From the NCBI GenBank assembly GCA_040398805.1, contig JBBATK010000001.1, forward strand, positions 62,001 to 126,000: a stretch of DNA of 64,000 nt. The letters run 5' to 3'. Numbering within the stretch: position 1 is the stretch's first letter; each line of letters opens with the position of its first letter. This document shows, piece by piece, positions 44,128 to 52,363 of the stretch. The DNA is from JBBATK01 sp040398805. GTDB lineage: Bacteria; Bacteroidota; Ignavibacteria; Kapaibacteriales; NICIL-2. Both the position numbers and the translations under genes were made by a program. The notes under the pieces are model-generated. The model was not told the origin of the DNA. It did no database searches and was given only the letters and a program-made list of their open reading frames with translations.

Positions 44128-47100
44128 ATGCGTTTGTCCGCACTTCTTTTCTCGGCGTGCCTCGTTGTCGCCTTGATGTGGCCGGCAAGTACGGTGCACG
44201 CGCAGGGTGACACCTTGCCGGATAGCAGAGGCAAGGATTTCTGGTTTTGCTTTCCCCCGAATTTCCATAACGACGGAGTGGATACGCCTCTCGTCCAGGC
44301 AAGAGACTCCCTCTATGTCTTTGTCGCGTCGGAGAAGCCGACGAATGTGACGATTGAGTACCGGGATTCGGCAGGAACCTTGTATTCGAAGCGTTTCCGT
44401 ATCACGGATCCTAAACAGATGTGGAGTTTCGGGGAGAAGTTCTATCCGTTCGCGCTTCTTGGTTTCAATCGTTGTTCGGACCGGCTGGATTTGTCCGCAG
44501 GACAGAATCTTCGGATTGCGAAGCAGTACTTTCACGTAACAAGCGACGAGGATGTGACTGTGTACGCGATGTCGCAAGCGCTGACGACGAGCGACGCTTT
44601 TCTTGTCTTGCCGACGGACGCCTTGGGGAATCAGTACTATGTCATGAGTTATCCTGCCGATCCTTCGAGCTCGGCGGCCACCTCCACACCGTCTCAGTTC
44701 GCCATCGTCGCCACGGAGGACAGTACGGAGATCCGCATCGAGACGGACGAGCCCATTTATCGCTATGGAAGGGTACCGAGTGTTATCCGACTGAATAAGG
44801 GAGACGCCTACCTTGTGCAATCGCAAGTAGGGGATGCCGGCAGACGTGTGGATCTGACGGGAACCTACGTGGAATCCACGAAACCTATTGCCTTGTTCTC
44901 CGGTCATCAACGAGCCACCATACCTATCGAAGACGATCGCAGGTCATCGCGTGATTGTCTTATCGAGCAGATGACGCCTATCAGTACATGGGGCAGGGGT
45001 GCCTTGCTTGTACCGTATCCCGAGCCGGCGGACGCGGTGGTGTTCACGGGTGACAAGTACAGGATACTTGCGGCGTACGATAGCACGGAAGTGTATATCG
45101 ATAGCGTCTATGCGACCACCCTCGACGCCGGTCAATTCTATGAAGGCGAACTACGAGGTCCGCACGCCGTTCTGGCCACGCGCGCGGTCATGGTGGCGCA
45201 GTTCAAGCATACGTCCTCGCTCTCCACGCCCGGTGGCAGCTCGACGAACATGCTTGGCGACCCATTCATGATGATGATTCCGCCATCGAACCAGTTCCTT
45301 TCTTCGTACCGCTTCGTCAACGTGCAAGCGACCAAGCGGAATAACGCCGGCGAACTCGTCAATACGTACGAAGAACAATGGCTGAGTATCGTTCTGCCGA
45401 ATACGGCGAAAGCCTCGCTGAAGGTGGATGGCGTAGCGCCCACGGTGACCTTCCGTCCCATTCCGAAGTCCTCGTATTCGTACGTGGAAATGAGGATGAC
45501 GGATGGTGTTCATACGGTAGAAGCAGATACGGGTATCGGTATCTACGTGTACGGCTATGGAATTGCGAACTCCTATGGGTACGTCGGCGGCATGGCCTAC
45601 AAAAGATATGACTTCAACGCCCCGCGTCTTTTCGGCAAGAGCCAGTGTTACGGTTATCGTGGATTCGTCTACGATACTGCGCTGGCGGATACGAAGGTGG
45701 CTAAAGTGGTGCTCATGAAGGACTCCGTAGAGAACGTCAGTGTGAATATCGAACCATTCATCCCACCTGCCGATAGCGTTGCGATCTCGGCGGTCCTTGT
45801 CGATGAGTTGCGGGATGGATTTTTCAAGGTGGAGTCCCGCGATATCGAAGGGTTCGTCAGTCGTCAACGTGTCGATATCCCTGGTTATACATTGCGTGTA
45901 ATGGATACCGCCGGTGTGGTGGATGTCATACGTCGTCATGGACACGCCGCAGGACTCAAGCGTACATATTGTCAGGAGTACTTCTTCGTCAATAACGGAA
46001 AGTTCGTCCAGACGGTGAATGGAGTGCGCATGGCATCGGCCACGTCGAACTTCAGCATCCTTGGACCGACCTTCCCCGTGGCCGTGAAGCCCGGGGATAC
46101 GATTCCTTTCTCCGTGTGCTATCGTTTCGAGAACGAAGGCGATTATGTCGATACGGTGGTGGTGGACGTGGGGTGTACGCCCCGACCTCTGATCGTGTCG
46201 ACGATCACAGCTGGCGAGGACACGAGCGCGCCGCGCATCACGTTCAACGATAACGCATGCAGGTCCGAACGCACCATCCTTCTTCGGGAGGATGTGCGGT
46301 TCCAGACCGGTGTCCGTGACATCACCGTCAAGGACTCGACGAATTGTTCGTTCGCCGTCGCCTTCAATGCCGTACGGACGCGCTTGACAGCGACTGTCTC
46401 GGATCCGAACCTTGATGCATGGTATACGCTCGTCGTCGTCGACTCCATGGGTAATGTGTCGATGTTGACGGATACGATCGAGGGCTTTACGCTCGGGTAT
46501 GCAGGCATCGATCCCTCGCTTGTGAAGAGGATGCGAGCGGCCGCGTTCCTTGGAGAGACCGTCGACTCGGTCGTCATCGAGAACTACGGATTCTTCACGA
46601 AGGTCGTCGATGTCCTACCCTTGCGACAGAACCAGATCTTCTCCATTCCTCAACATCAATTGCCGTTCACGCTTGCTCCGAAAGAGAAGAAGTCCGTGGA
46701 GGTACGATACTCCATGTCGCGGTATCCCACAGAGGTCGACTCCATTTGGCGCGATACCTTGGACATACGGTTCGGTTGTTACGCAAAGTCCTTGAAGTTC
46801 CAAGCCGGTGTCGTGCCGACGGTGGTCGAGGGCGATACCCGTTGTGACGTTGGAATTGTCACGGGAAAGGGCGTCGATGGTGTACTGACGGTTATGGGAC
46901 CGTTCCCGCAACCGGCTACCGAGAAGCTTCGGTGCAGCGTTCGTTCGACGAGCGGATCGATCGTCCGCGTTCGATGTATCGACATGTTCGGAACCGCGCA
47001 CATCGAAATGAGTGTTGCATCCGAAAAGAACAAGGAAATGGATGTGGAGCTGGAAGTGCGCTCACTACCGTCGGGAATCTATACGCTCGAGCTACGTGCG

Positions 47101-47142
47101 GATGATGCGGTCGTCTCCCTTCCATGCGTGATTGTCGAATAG
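44128..47142 (+). CDS. Large secreted protein with IgGFc-binding-like domain
   Basis: A 1004-residue exported protein. Signal peptide at 1-25 (ATG at 44128). The first 500 residues match the IgGFc-binding-protein N-terminal-like module known in Bacteroidota surface proteins: SRGKDFWFCFPPNFH near the start, EDVTVYAMSQALTTSDAF, and a later NQFLSSYRFVNVQ. The middle has Ig-like beta regions. The C-terminus (MGPFPQPATEKLRC to SLPSGIYTLELRADD) resembles a T9SS type A sorting domain. It sits behind the PpiD terminator and is probably expressed alone. Ligand is unknown. Confidence 0.72.
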   Translation: MRLSALLFSACLVVALMWPASTVHAQGDTLPDSRGKDFWFCFPPNFHNDGVDTPLVQARDSLYVFVASEKPTNVTIEYRDSAGTLYSKRFRITDPKQMWSFGEKFYPFALLGFNRCSDRLDLSAGQNLRIAKQYFHVTSDEDVTVYAMSQALTTSDAFLVLPTDALGNQYYVMSYPADPSSSAATSTPSQFAIVATEDSTEIRIETDEPIYRYGRVPSVIRLNKGDAYLVQSQVGDAGRRVDLTGTYVESTKPIALFSGHQRATIPIEDDRRSSRDCLIEQMTPISTWGRGALLVPYPEPADAVVFTGDKYRILAAYDSTEVYIDSVYATTLDAGQFYEGELRGPHAVLATRAVMVAQFKHTSSLSTPGGSSTNMLGDPFMMMIPPSNQFLSSYRFVNVQATKRNNAGELVNTYEEQWLSIVLPNTAKASLKVDGVAPTVTFRPIPKSSYSYVEMRMTDGVHTVEADTGIGIYVYGYGIANSYGYVGGMAYKRYDFNAPRLFGKSQCYGYRGFVYDTALADTKVAKVVLMKDSVENVSVNIEPFIPPADSVAISAVLVDELRDGFFKVESRDIEGFVSRQRVDIPGYTLRVMDTAGVVDVIRRHGHAAGLKRTYCQEYFFVNNGKFVQTVNGVRMASATSNFSILGPTFPVAVKPGDTIPFSVCYRFENEGDYVDTVVVDVGCTPRPLIVSTITAGEDTSAPRITFNDNACRSERTILLREDVRFQTGVRDITVKDSTNCSFAVAFNAVRTRLTATVSDPNLDAWYTLVVVDSMGNVSMLTDTIEGFTLGYAGIDPSLVKRMRAAAFLGETVDSVVIENYGFFTKVVDVLPLRQNQIFSIPQHQLPFTLAPKEKKSVEVRYSMSRYPTEVDSIWRDTLDIRFGCYAKSLKFQAGVVPTVVEGDTRCDVGIVTGKGVDGVLTVMGPFPQPATEKLRCSVRSTSGSIVRVRCIDMFGTAHIEMSVASEKNKEMDVELEVRSLPSGIYTLELRADDAVVSLPCVIVE

Positions 47143-47201
47143 TCCGTATCGGACGGGACCTTGCGTCTTACATTGCAACCCGAAGAGGGAGCAAGTCTTT
47201 C

Positions 47202-47209
47202 TATCTTTG
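47202..47209 (+). promoter_or_regulatory. Possible -7 promoter element of the transaldolase-family gene (TATCTTTG)
   Basis: Perfect TAnnTTTG match 51 bases before the ATG at 47261. Confidence 0.45.
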
Positions 47210-47260
47210 CCGCGCTTCTTCTCAGAAACTTTCAACGTCCTTTTCACGTTAGGAATCATC

Positions 47261-47920
47261 ATGGAACTCTACGTCGATTCAGCCAACATCACGGAAATCT
47301 CTCACGCTGTGTCTCTGGGCTTCGTATCCGGGGTGACAACGAACCCGTCGTTGCTTGCCAAGGAGGATCCGGCGACGGATGTGCGTCAGCGCATCCTGGA
47401 CATACACGCACTCAGCGGTGGTCACGTATCGGTCGAGGTCAATTCCACAGAAGCGGCTGGTATGTTGAAGGAAGCGGACGAGATCCTTTCATGGTTTCCG
47501 GATGCGACGATCAAGATTCCCATGATACCGGAGGGATTGAAAGCCGTGAAGGAGCTCTCCCGACAGGATATTCCCACGAATGTTACCTTGATCTTTTCAC
47601 CTACGCAAGCTCTTGCCGCCGCACAAGCCGGTGCCACGTACGTGAGCGTCTTTCTCGGTCGCTTGGACGATATCGGACAAGACGGTGTCAAGGTGGTGCA
47701 GGATGTCGTCGAGATATGGGACATGCATGACATGGAAGCGCGCATCATCGCAGCATCCATACGCCACCCCATCCATGTTCTTGAATGTGCGAAGGCCGGT
47801 GCGCACATCGCGACCGTCCCGTACAAAGTGCTCATGCAGTCGCTGAATCATCCTCTCACGGATTCCGGAGTCCAGGCTTTCGTGCGTGACTACGAGAAGA
47901 TGATGGCGCAGAAGAAGTAG
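47261..47920 (+). CDS. Transaldolase / fructose-6-phosphate aldolase family enzyme
   Basis: A 219-residue TalC/MipB-type enzyme of the transaldolase family. It begins MELYVDSANITEI and has GVTTNPSLLAKE, the Schiff-base lysine in ATIKIPMIPEGLKAV, and NVTLIFSPTQALAAAQAG. The short length is that of the decameric subfamily, which acts either as transaldolase or as fructose-6-phosphate aldolase; which one cannot be decided by eye. The ATG at 47261 has a TAGGAA ribosome site. Confidence 0.9.
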   Translation: MELYVDSANITEISHAVSLGFVSGVTTNPSLLAKEDPATDVRQRILDIHALSGGHVSVEVNSTEAAGMLKEADEILSWFPDATIKIPMIPEGLKAVKELSRQDIPTNVTLIFSPTQALAAAQAGATYVSVFLGRLDDIGQDGVKVVQDVVEIWDMHDMEARIIAASIRHPIHVLECAKAGAHIATVPYKVLMQSLNHPLTDSGVQAFVRDYEKMMAQKK

Positions 47921-47956
47921 ACGATAGGCATTGTACCATTCGGTGAGGGAGAGCGT

Positions 47957-48631
47957 GTGCGGGAGATAGTCATACATACGGATGGGTCGTGCCTGAGCAA
48001 CCCTGGACGCGGTGGCTGGGCGGTGGTCATCGAAGACAGCGACGGCCGGCGAGAGCTGTCCGGCGGTGCACGGCTCACGACGAATAACAGGATGGAGATC
48101 CGTGCTGCGCTCGAAGCTCTGCGTGCCACGCCCGAGGGGGCAGATGCTCTCGTGACAATCACGACCGATTCCCAACTTCTCGTCAACAGCGTGGAGAAGG
48201 GGTGGGCCGCCAAATGGCGAGCGAACAGATGGATGCGGAACAAAACCGACAAGGCGGAGAATCCGGACCTTTGGGGCGAATTGTTAGCGGAAATCGAACG
48301 ACGCCGTGTGCGCTTCGTATGGACGAAGGCGCATGTGGGAACGCTGGAGAACGAGCGCTGCGATGTACTGGCGAAGGCAGCCGCAGAGAATGCGACCGAG
48401 AGGGACGAGTATTACGAACGACTCCGTCCTGCGGCAGTTGAACAGACGCGGATGTTCTCGCAGGTACGTGAGCCGATGCGAACGGGGTATTCCGTTTCCG
48501 TTCATCCGGCCTCCCGTATCATCAGTATTTCCCATCCCGAACGAGGCTCGATCACCGTACCCGAACGGGAACTTGTCGCCTTCTTGGAAACGGTACGTTC
48601 CACCATTGCGACGTCACATGGCTCGTCGTGA
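47957..48631 (+). CDS. rnhA: Ribonuclease HI with C-terminal extension
   Basis: Cleaves RNA in RNA-DNA hybrids. The catalytic acids are in VIHTDGSC (Asp8-9 region), NNRMEIRAAL (Glu), TTDSQLLV (Asp) and ENERCDVLAK (Asp); the basic handle region GWAAKWRANRWMR is present. The RNase H fold ends near residue 150; a further 75 residues (from DEYYERLRPA to the end) are not part of standard RNase HI. Start is a GTG at 47957 with a GAGGGAG site. The stop overlaps or nearly touches the next gene. Confidence 0.93.
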   Translation: MREIVIHTDGSCLSNPGRGGWAVVIEDSDGRRELSGGARLTTNNRMEIRAALEALRATPEGADALVTITTDSQLLVNSVEKGWAAKWRANRWMRNKTDKAENPDLWGELLAEIERRRVRFVWTKAHVGTLENERCDVLAKAAAENATERDEYYERLRPAAVEQTRMFSQVREPMRTGYSVSVHPASRIISISHPERGSITVPERELVAFLETVRSTIATSHGSS

Positions 48632-49475
48632 CATGGTTTCTCGGCTCGCACTTGGATTATTTCTCGTTGCGGTAACCGTCCTTTCTGCCGGTGGTGACCG
48701 ATCCACACCTCCGTGCGTCATCGACCTAAAGGTGCTTTCCTCTTTGCCGCAGGCCCTACCGGCATGGTCGGCCGATACCGCATGCGTGCGGGTGCATGTG
48801 CAACCTCAGGGAACGGATACCGTTTGTGTGATCCTCCGCATGATCCTGTTTAAGGATTCCACCGTCGTTGCGTACACGCGCGCACGCGACGGACGTGAAG
48901 TACAGATGGGAATGCGAGATCTCAGCTTGGTCACACGCGACCTTTTCCCCGAAAACAGCGTCGAATTCCTGGGGTCTCCGTCCAGGACGGTGACGCGTCT
49001 TGGCACCCTGCGTCCGGGAGACTATACGCTACAATGTCATGCTTTGAACCCGGAGAACACCGATGAGATACTGGCACAGAGCGACATCGTGTCATGCACC
49101 GTGCAAGGTTTCGAATCTCCCGTCCTCGTCGAACCACCAACGTATCACTGGGTCTCCCGCGGCAGGGAAGTGGTCTTTCGCTGGAGGGCACTCTCTCCGT
49201 TACCGGCATTGCCTCATACTGTCCGGTACAGGTTCCTTTTGTTCGAGGTGCCCGAGGGCACCGACCCTGACGGGATCGAGGACAGGCGTAAACCACTCGT
49301 TCAACAATGGAGTTCCGTAGGCGAACCCTTGACGATCCGATTCAAACCAAGTGCCGGACTTCTTCGTGTGGGAGGAACATACGTATGGACCGTGCAAGCG
49401 GTGGACGAGACAGGGACGCCCTATGGATCGAGTGGAGGATATGCGGAGTCCTTCGTCTTCCGGGTTCGAAAGTAG
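48618..49475 (+). CDS. Exported hypothetical protein with Ig/FnIII-like repeats
   Basis: A 285-residue protein with a signal peptide (about 1-25, LALGLFLVAVTVLSAGG). Residues about 90-165 and 170-285 look like beta-sandwich modules; the second has VVFRWRALSPLPA and YVWTVQAVDETG, typical of fibronectin-III-like domains in Bacteroidota surface proteins. No sorting domain and no named domain. The ATG at 48618 overlaps rnhA by 14 bases; the ATG at 48633, one base after the rnhA stop, is equally possible. Function unknown. Confidence 0.6.
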   Translation: MARRDMVSRLALGLFLVAVTVLSAGGDRSTPPCVIDLKVLSSLPQALPAWSADTACVRVHVQPQGTDTVCVILRMILFKDSTVVAYTRARDGREVQMGMRDLSLVTRDLFPENSVEFLGSPSRTVTRLGTLRPGDYTLQCHALNPENTDEILAQSDIVSCTVQGFESPVLVEPPTYHWVSRGREVVFRWRALSPLPALPHTVRYRFLLFEVPEGTDPDGIEDRRKPLVQQWSSVGEPLTIRFKPSAGLLRVGGTYVWTVQAVDETGTPYGSSGGYAESFVFRVRK

Positions 49476-49573
49476 GATACGGCGTTACCTGATACCGGAA
49501 AGACGGTCAGGTGGCGTCAAGGATCGGTATCAATGAATCGACCGGAGTTGACCTCGGGAGTGAGCGAGGCACA

Positions 49574-51163
49574 TCAGTCGTAGTCCCGAGTCACGTCGCG
49601 TTGCATGCGGACGGAGAAGAAATTGAATTCGTCCACACTGACATTGGGGTCTGGCTGCAGACTTATCTTGATGAAATAGCGTACCATCAACTTCGTGAGT
49701 TTGGAGAGGGAACCGGAGCTCAGGTACGAGGCTACTGTCGGGTGCACGCGAAGGATGAGTCGGAACTCACGGGATTGTGAGCGGAAACTGAACAGCCATC
49801 GGTCGATCTGGTTGAAAAGCAACCCTTTGGTGTTCACGCGACCTGTGCCGTCGCACGTAGGACACGTTTCGCTGACCCACTCAGCCATGTTCTGACGAAT
49901 TCGCTGACGCGTGATCTGAATGAGACCAAGCTGCGTTACCGGATAGACGACGGACTTGGCGCGGTCTTTGGACATTTCACGCTTCATTTCATTGAAGAGC
50001 CGGGTCCTGCTCCGCTCGTCACCCATGTCGATGAAGTCCACGACGATCATACCCCCGACGTCACGAAGGCGCAGTTGTCGAGCGATTTCTCGAGCCGCCT
50101 CCATGTTCACTCGTACCGCGCTATTGTCCTGATCGGAATCGAACGTGGCACGACCGGAGTTCACATCGATGACAAGCATCGCCTCTGTGTGATCGAAAAT
50201 GATATAGCCTCCACCGGGCAATTGGACTCGCTTGGCGAACACATTGTCGATATCACGTTGAAAACCAAGGGCTTCGAACATCGGTCGCCGCGACGAATAG
50301 AGCTGCAGTCGGTTACTGAGCGTCGGCGCATTCTCATCAAGATATTTCTCCACTTCCCGGAACAACTTCTTGTTATTCACCACAGCGCGGTGGACGTCGT
50401 TCGTAAAGAGATCGCGGATGATGGAATTGGCAATGCGGACATCCTTGTACACAAGAACCGGTCGACTGCTTTCCTTGACTTTGGTTTCTATTTCCTTCCA
50501 GGCTTCCAGAAGGGTATCCCAATCCTTCTTCAGCTCCACATCGGTATGGTGTTGGGACGCTGTGCGGATGATACAGCCTGATCCATGGGGCAGCACCTGC
50601 TTGGCAAGCTGACGAAGGCGTTTACGCTCTTTGAACGACTCGATTTTCTTCGAGACGCCGATGACGTTTTCGAAAGGCAGGAACACGACGTAACGACCGG
50701 GCAAGGAAATGCGCGTCGTCACACGGACGCCTTTGCTCGAATAGGCCTCCCGTACCACTTGCACGAGAACCATCTGTTTCGGTTGCAGGTTGATGACCAC
50801 ATCGCCGGAGCGTTTGGTCTGAAAAACGGGTTTCGAGCGCTTGGGTTTGCGGGTGGTGGACACACGGAGCGCTTCGGTGGCTTGTTCGGAGAGCTCTTCC
50901 TCGTCGTCTTCGTCCTCGGTGAACGAATCCTCCATACTCGAATCGACGTCGGAGAAATGAAGGAACGCATCCTGATCCAGTCCGATATCGATGAATGCCG
51001 CATTCATACCTTGGACGATCTTCTGAACTCGACCGAGAAAGACGCTGCCGACAAGCCGCTCTTTATCCGGCATGTCAATGAAATACTCCGCGAGGGTACC
51101 GTTCTCCGTGATGGCAACGCGTGTCTCCTCGAATTCCGCGCTGATAAATATCTCTTTCTTCAT
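49574..51163 (-). CDS. rng: Ribonuclease G/E family endoribonuclease
   Basis: Rne/Rng-family endonuclease (529 residues) that matures rRNA and decays mRNA. The S1 RNA-binding part is near the start (VGSVFLGRVQKIVQGMNAAF, DIGLDQDAFLH). The catalytic metal site is LVIDVNSGRATF with VVDFIDM, and the zinc-link is CPTCDGTGRV. An acidic insertion (about residues 75-110, SMEDSFTEDEDDEEELSEQ) interrupts the S1 domain. Length is typical of RNase G without the RNase E scaffold. A TATTTTTG element lies 35 bases upstream. Confidence 0.93.
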   Translation of the reverse strand: MKKEIFISAEFEETRVAITENGTLAEYFIDMPDKERLVGSVFLGRVQKIVQGMNAAFIDIGLDQDAFLHFSDVDSSMEDSFTEDEDDEEELSEQATEALRVSTTRKPKRSKPVFQTKRSGDVVINLQPKQMVLVQVVREAYSSKGVRVTTRISLPGRYVVFLPFENVIGVSKKIESFKERKRLRQLAKQVLPHGSGCIIRTASQHHTDVELKKDWDTLLEAWKEIETKVKESSRPVLVYKDVRIANSIIRDLFTNDVHRAVVNNKKLFREVEKYLDENAPTLSNRLQLYSSRRPMFEALGFQRDIDNVFAKRVQLPGGGYIIFDHTEAMLVIDVNSGRATFDSDQDNSAVRVNMEAAREIARQLRLRDVGGMIVVDFIDMGDERSRTRLFNEMKREMSKDRAKSVVYPVTQLGLIQITRQRIRQNMAEWVSETCPTCDGTGRVNTKGLLFNQIDRWLFSFRSQSREFRLILRVHPTVASYLSSGSLSKLTKLMVRYFIKISLQPDPNVSVDEFNFFSVRMQRDVTRDYD

Positions 51164-51766
51164 GGAGCGACTGAAAAGCTACCACGCTCTGGGACGGGCA
51201 AAAATAAAAAATGGTCAAGTTGACCGTGGCGCTCTGCATGCACTCTGACCGTTGCTTTCTTCCGAACCTGGCGGAGTTGGGAGAGACGCAGCCGCACGGG
51301 ACTTGACCGCTGCAAATATATGGATATCACGTGACCTGCGCGCTACGAAGTCACAGGCGGTACGTCGACATCGATGTTTGGAACGACGGATAGTGGGTAA
51401 AATTCAAAAAAAAGACGTTTTTCCAGGCGTGCAAAGGTTTTCCGCTCTACCGTTCCGAGACCACTTCCACAAAGTTCCCTTCATTTTCTTTCAAAAAAGT
51501 CGATAGTTACGAAGCACACCGGCGGAATCCTCGGATCTTCGGGTGCTGCCCTCATCCACCACCAGCAATCCGGTGGGTGAAAACGCGGTGAACGAGCACA
51601 GAATGCATGACGAAGCAAGGGAGGGCCTGATCTTCGTCATGAATCGATAAACTTCGCGGTCAAGACGCGATTTCTGCGTAGATTCTCGCGTTGCCGCCCT
51701 GGCAACATCCAGGAAGGCGGTCGGCAAAGGATTGCGGGTCTTTTCTGAAAATTCTCTACGACTGTT
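51164..51766. other. 603-base region between rng and the surface-protein cluster
   Basis: Divergent intergenic stretch. It holds the rng -7 element, several A/T-rich runs near 51400-51510 and no strong terminator. On the minus strand a frame ending at 51491 reads FSPTGLLVVDEGSTRRSED, which looks like one BNR/YCF48-type propeller repeat; it has no complete gene around it and may be a remnant. No RNA gene was recognised. Confidence 0.4.
51199..51206 (-). promoter_or_regulatory. Possible -7 promoter element of rng (TATTTTTG)
   Basis: TATTTTTG on the minus strand 35 bases before the rng start. Confidence 0.45.
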
Positions 51767-52246
51767 GTGAACATCCAAAATAGGTTTCAAGGTGCGATTT
51801 TCCTGGTCATGGGCGCTGCTCTGATGATCGCCTCTTCTTGCGCCGCCATAGCTCAGACTCTCACGAATAACGGGACCATCATGTATGTCGCTCCCAAGGC
51901 CGTCGTGCAGGTCAATGGTAATGCCGAGGTGCGTGCCGCCGGAATTGTGACCGCCGAAGACAGCTCGAGTATCCGCGTCACAGGAAATCTTCAAGTGAGC
52001 AATGGAAGCGTCAATATGAACAAGCGGTCTACGGTTCTGGTGAATGGTAATGTCGAGACGGGCGGTGTATGTAGTCAGCCCGCGGGCGTGGTGATTCGGA
52101 ACAGTCCCGGAACCCTCACCGTTTCGGGTTCGGTAGTGAACAAGGGCTTGCTCAACAACAATTCCACGATCCTCATCGGAACGACGTTGAAGAACGATGG
52201 GGAACTGAATAACTCCACGGGATCGTTGATCGAGTTGGGACCCTGA
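51767..52246 (+). CDS. Small exported protein with repeated VxGN strands
   Basis: A 159-residue exported protein that I do not recognise. A signal peptide covers about residues 1-29 (LVMGAALMIASSCAAIAQ). The rest is polar, Asn/Gly/Thr/Ser/Val-rich and roughly periodic: VVQVNGNAEVRAAG, SIRVTGNLQVSNG, TVLVNGNVETGG, TLTVSGSVVNKG, TILIGTTLKNDG. Such rungs suggest a right-handed beta-solenoid. The start is a GTG at 51767. The next gene's protein opens with similar NNAGTIRVKG rungs, so the two may be related or assemble together. Confidence 0.65.
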   Translation: MNIQNRFQGAIFLVMGAALMIASSCAAIAQTLTNNGTIMYVAPKAVVQVNGNAEVRAAGIVTAEDSSSIRVTGNLQVSNGSVNMNKRSTVLVNGNVETGGVCSQPAGVVIRNSPGTLTVSGSVVNKGLLNNNSTILIGTTLKNDGELNNSTGSLIELGP

Positions 52247-52363
52247 ACCGGGTGGAGGCGGCGATGCGACGTTCGGCGTCGTAATGGGTCCGACAGATCG
52301 GCATCAGGATGGTATCAATCAGTAGGAAGTCCGCTCCGCGGCGCACACTTTTTCTCTTTTCTT

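Noticed and set aside
49461..49480. GGTTCGAAA resembling a tRNA T-loop
   Set aside because: No T-stem, anticodon arm or acceptor pairing around it; it is the coding end of the exported hypothetical protein.
49491..49533. Inverted repeat TGATACCG ... CGGTATCA between the hypothetical exported protein and rng
   Set aside because: The loop is about 26 bases and there is no T run, so it is not a convincing terminator.
51491..51994. Minus-strand open frame of 167 codons overlapping the start of the small exported protein gene
   Set aside because: Most of it is antisense to a gene with a clear signal peptide; only the end resembles a propeller repeat, so I list it as a possible remnant and not as a gene.
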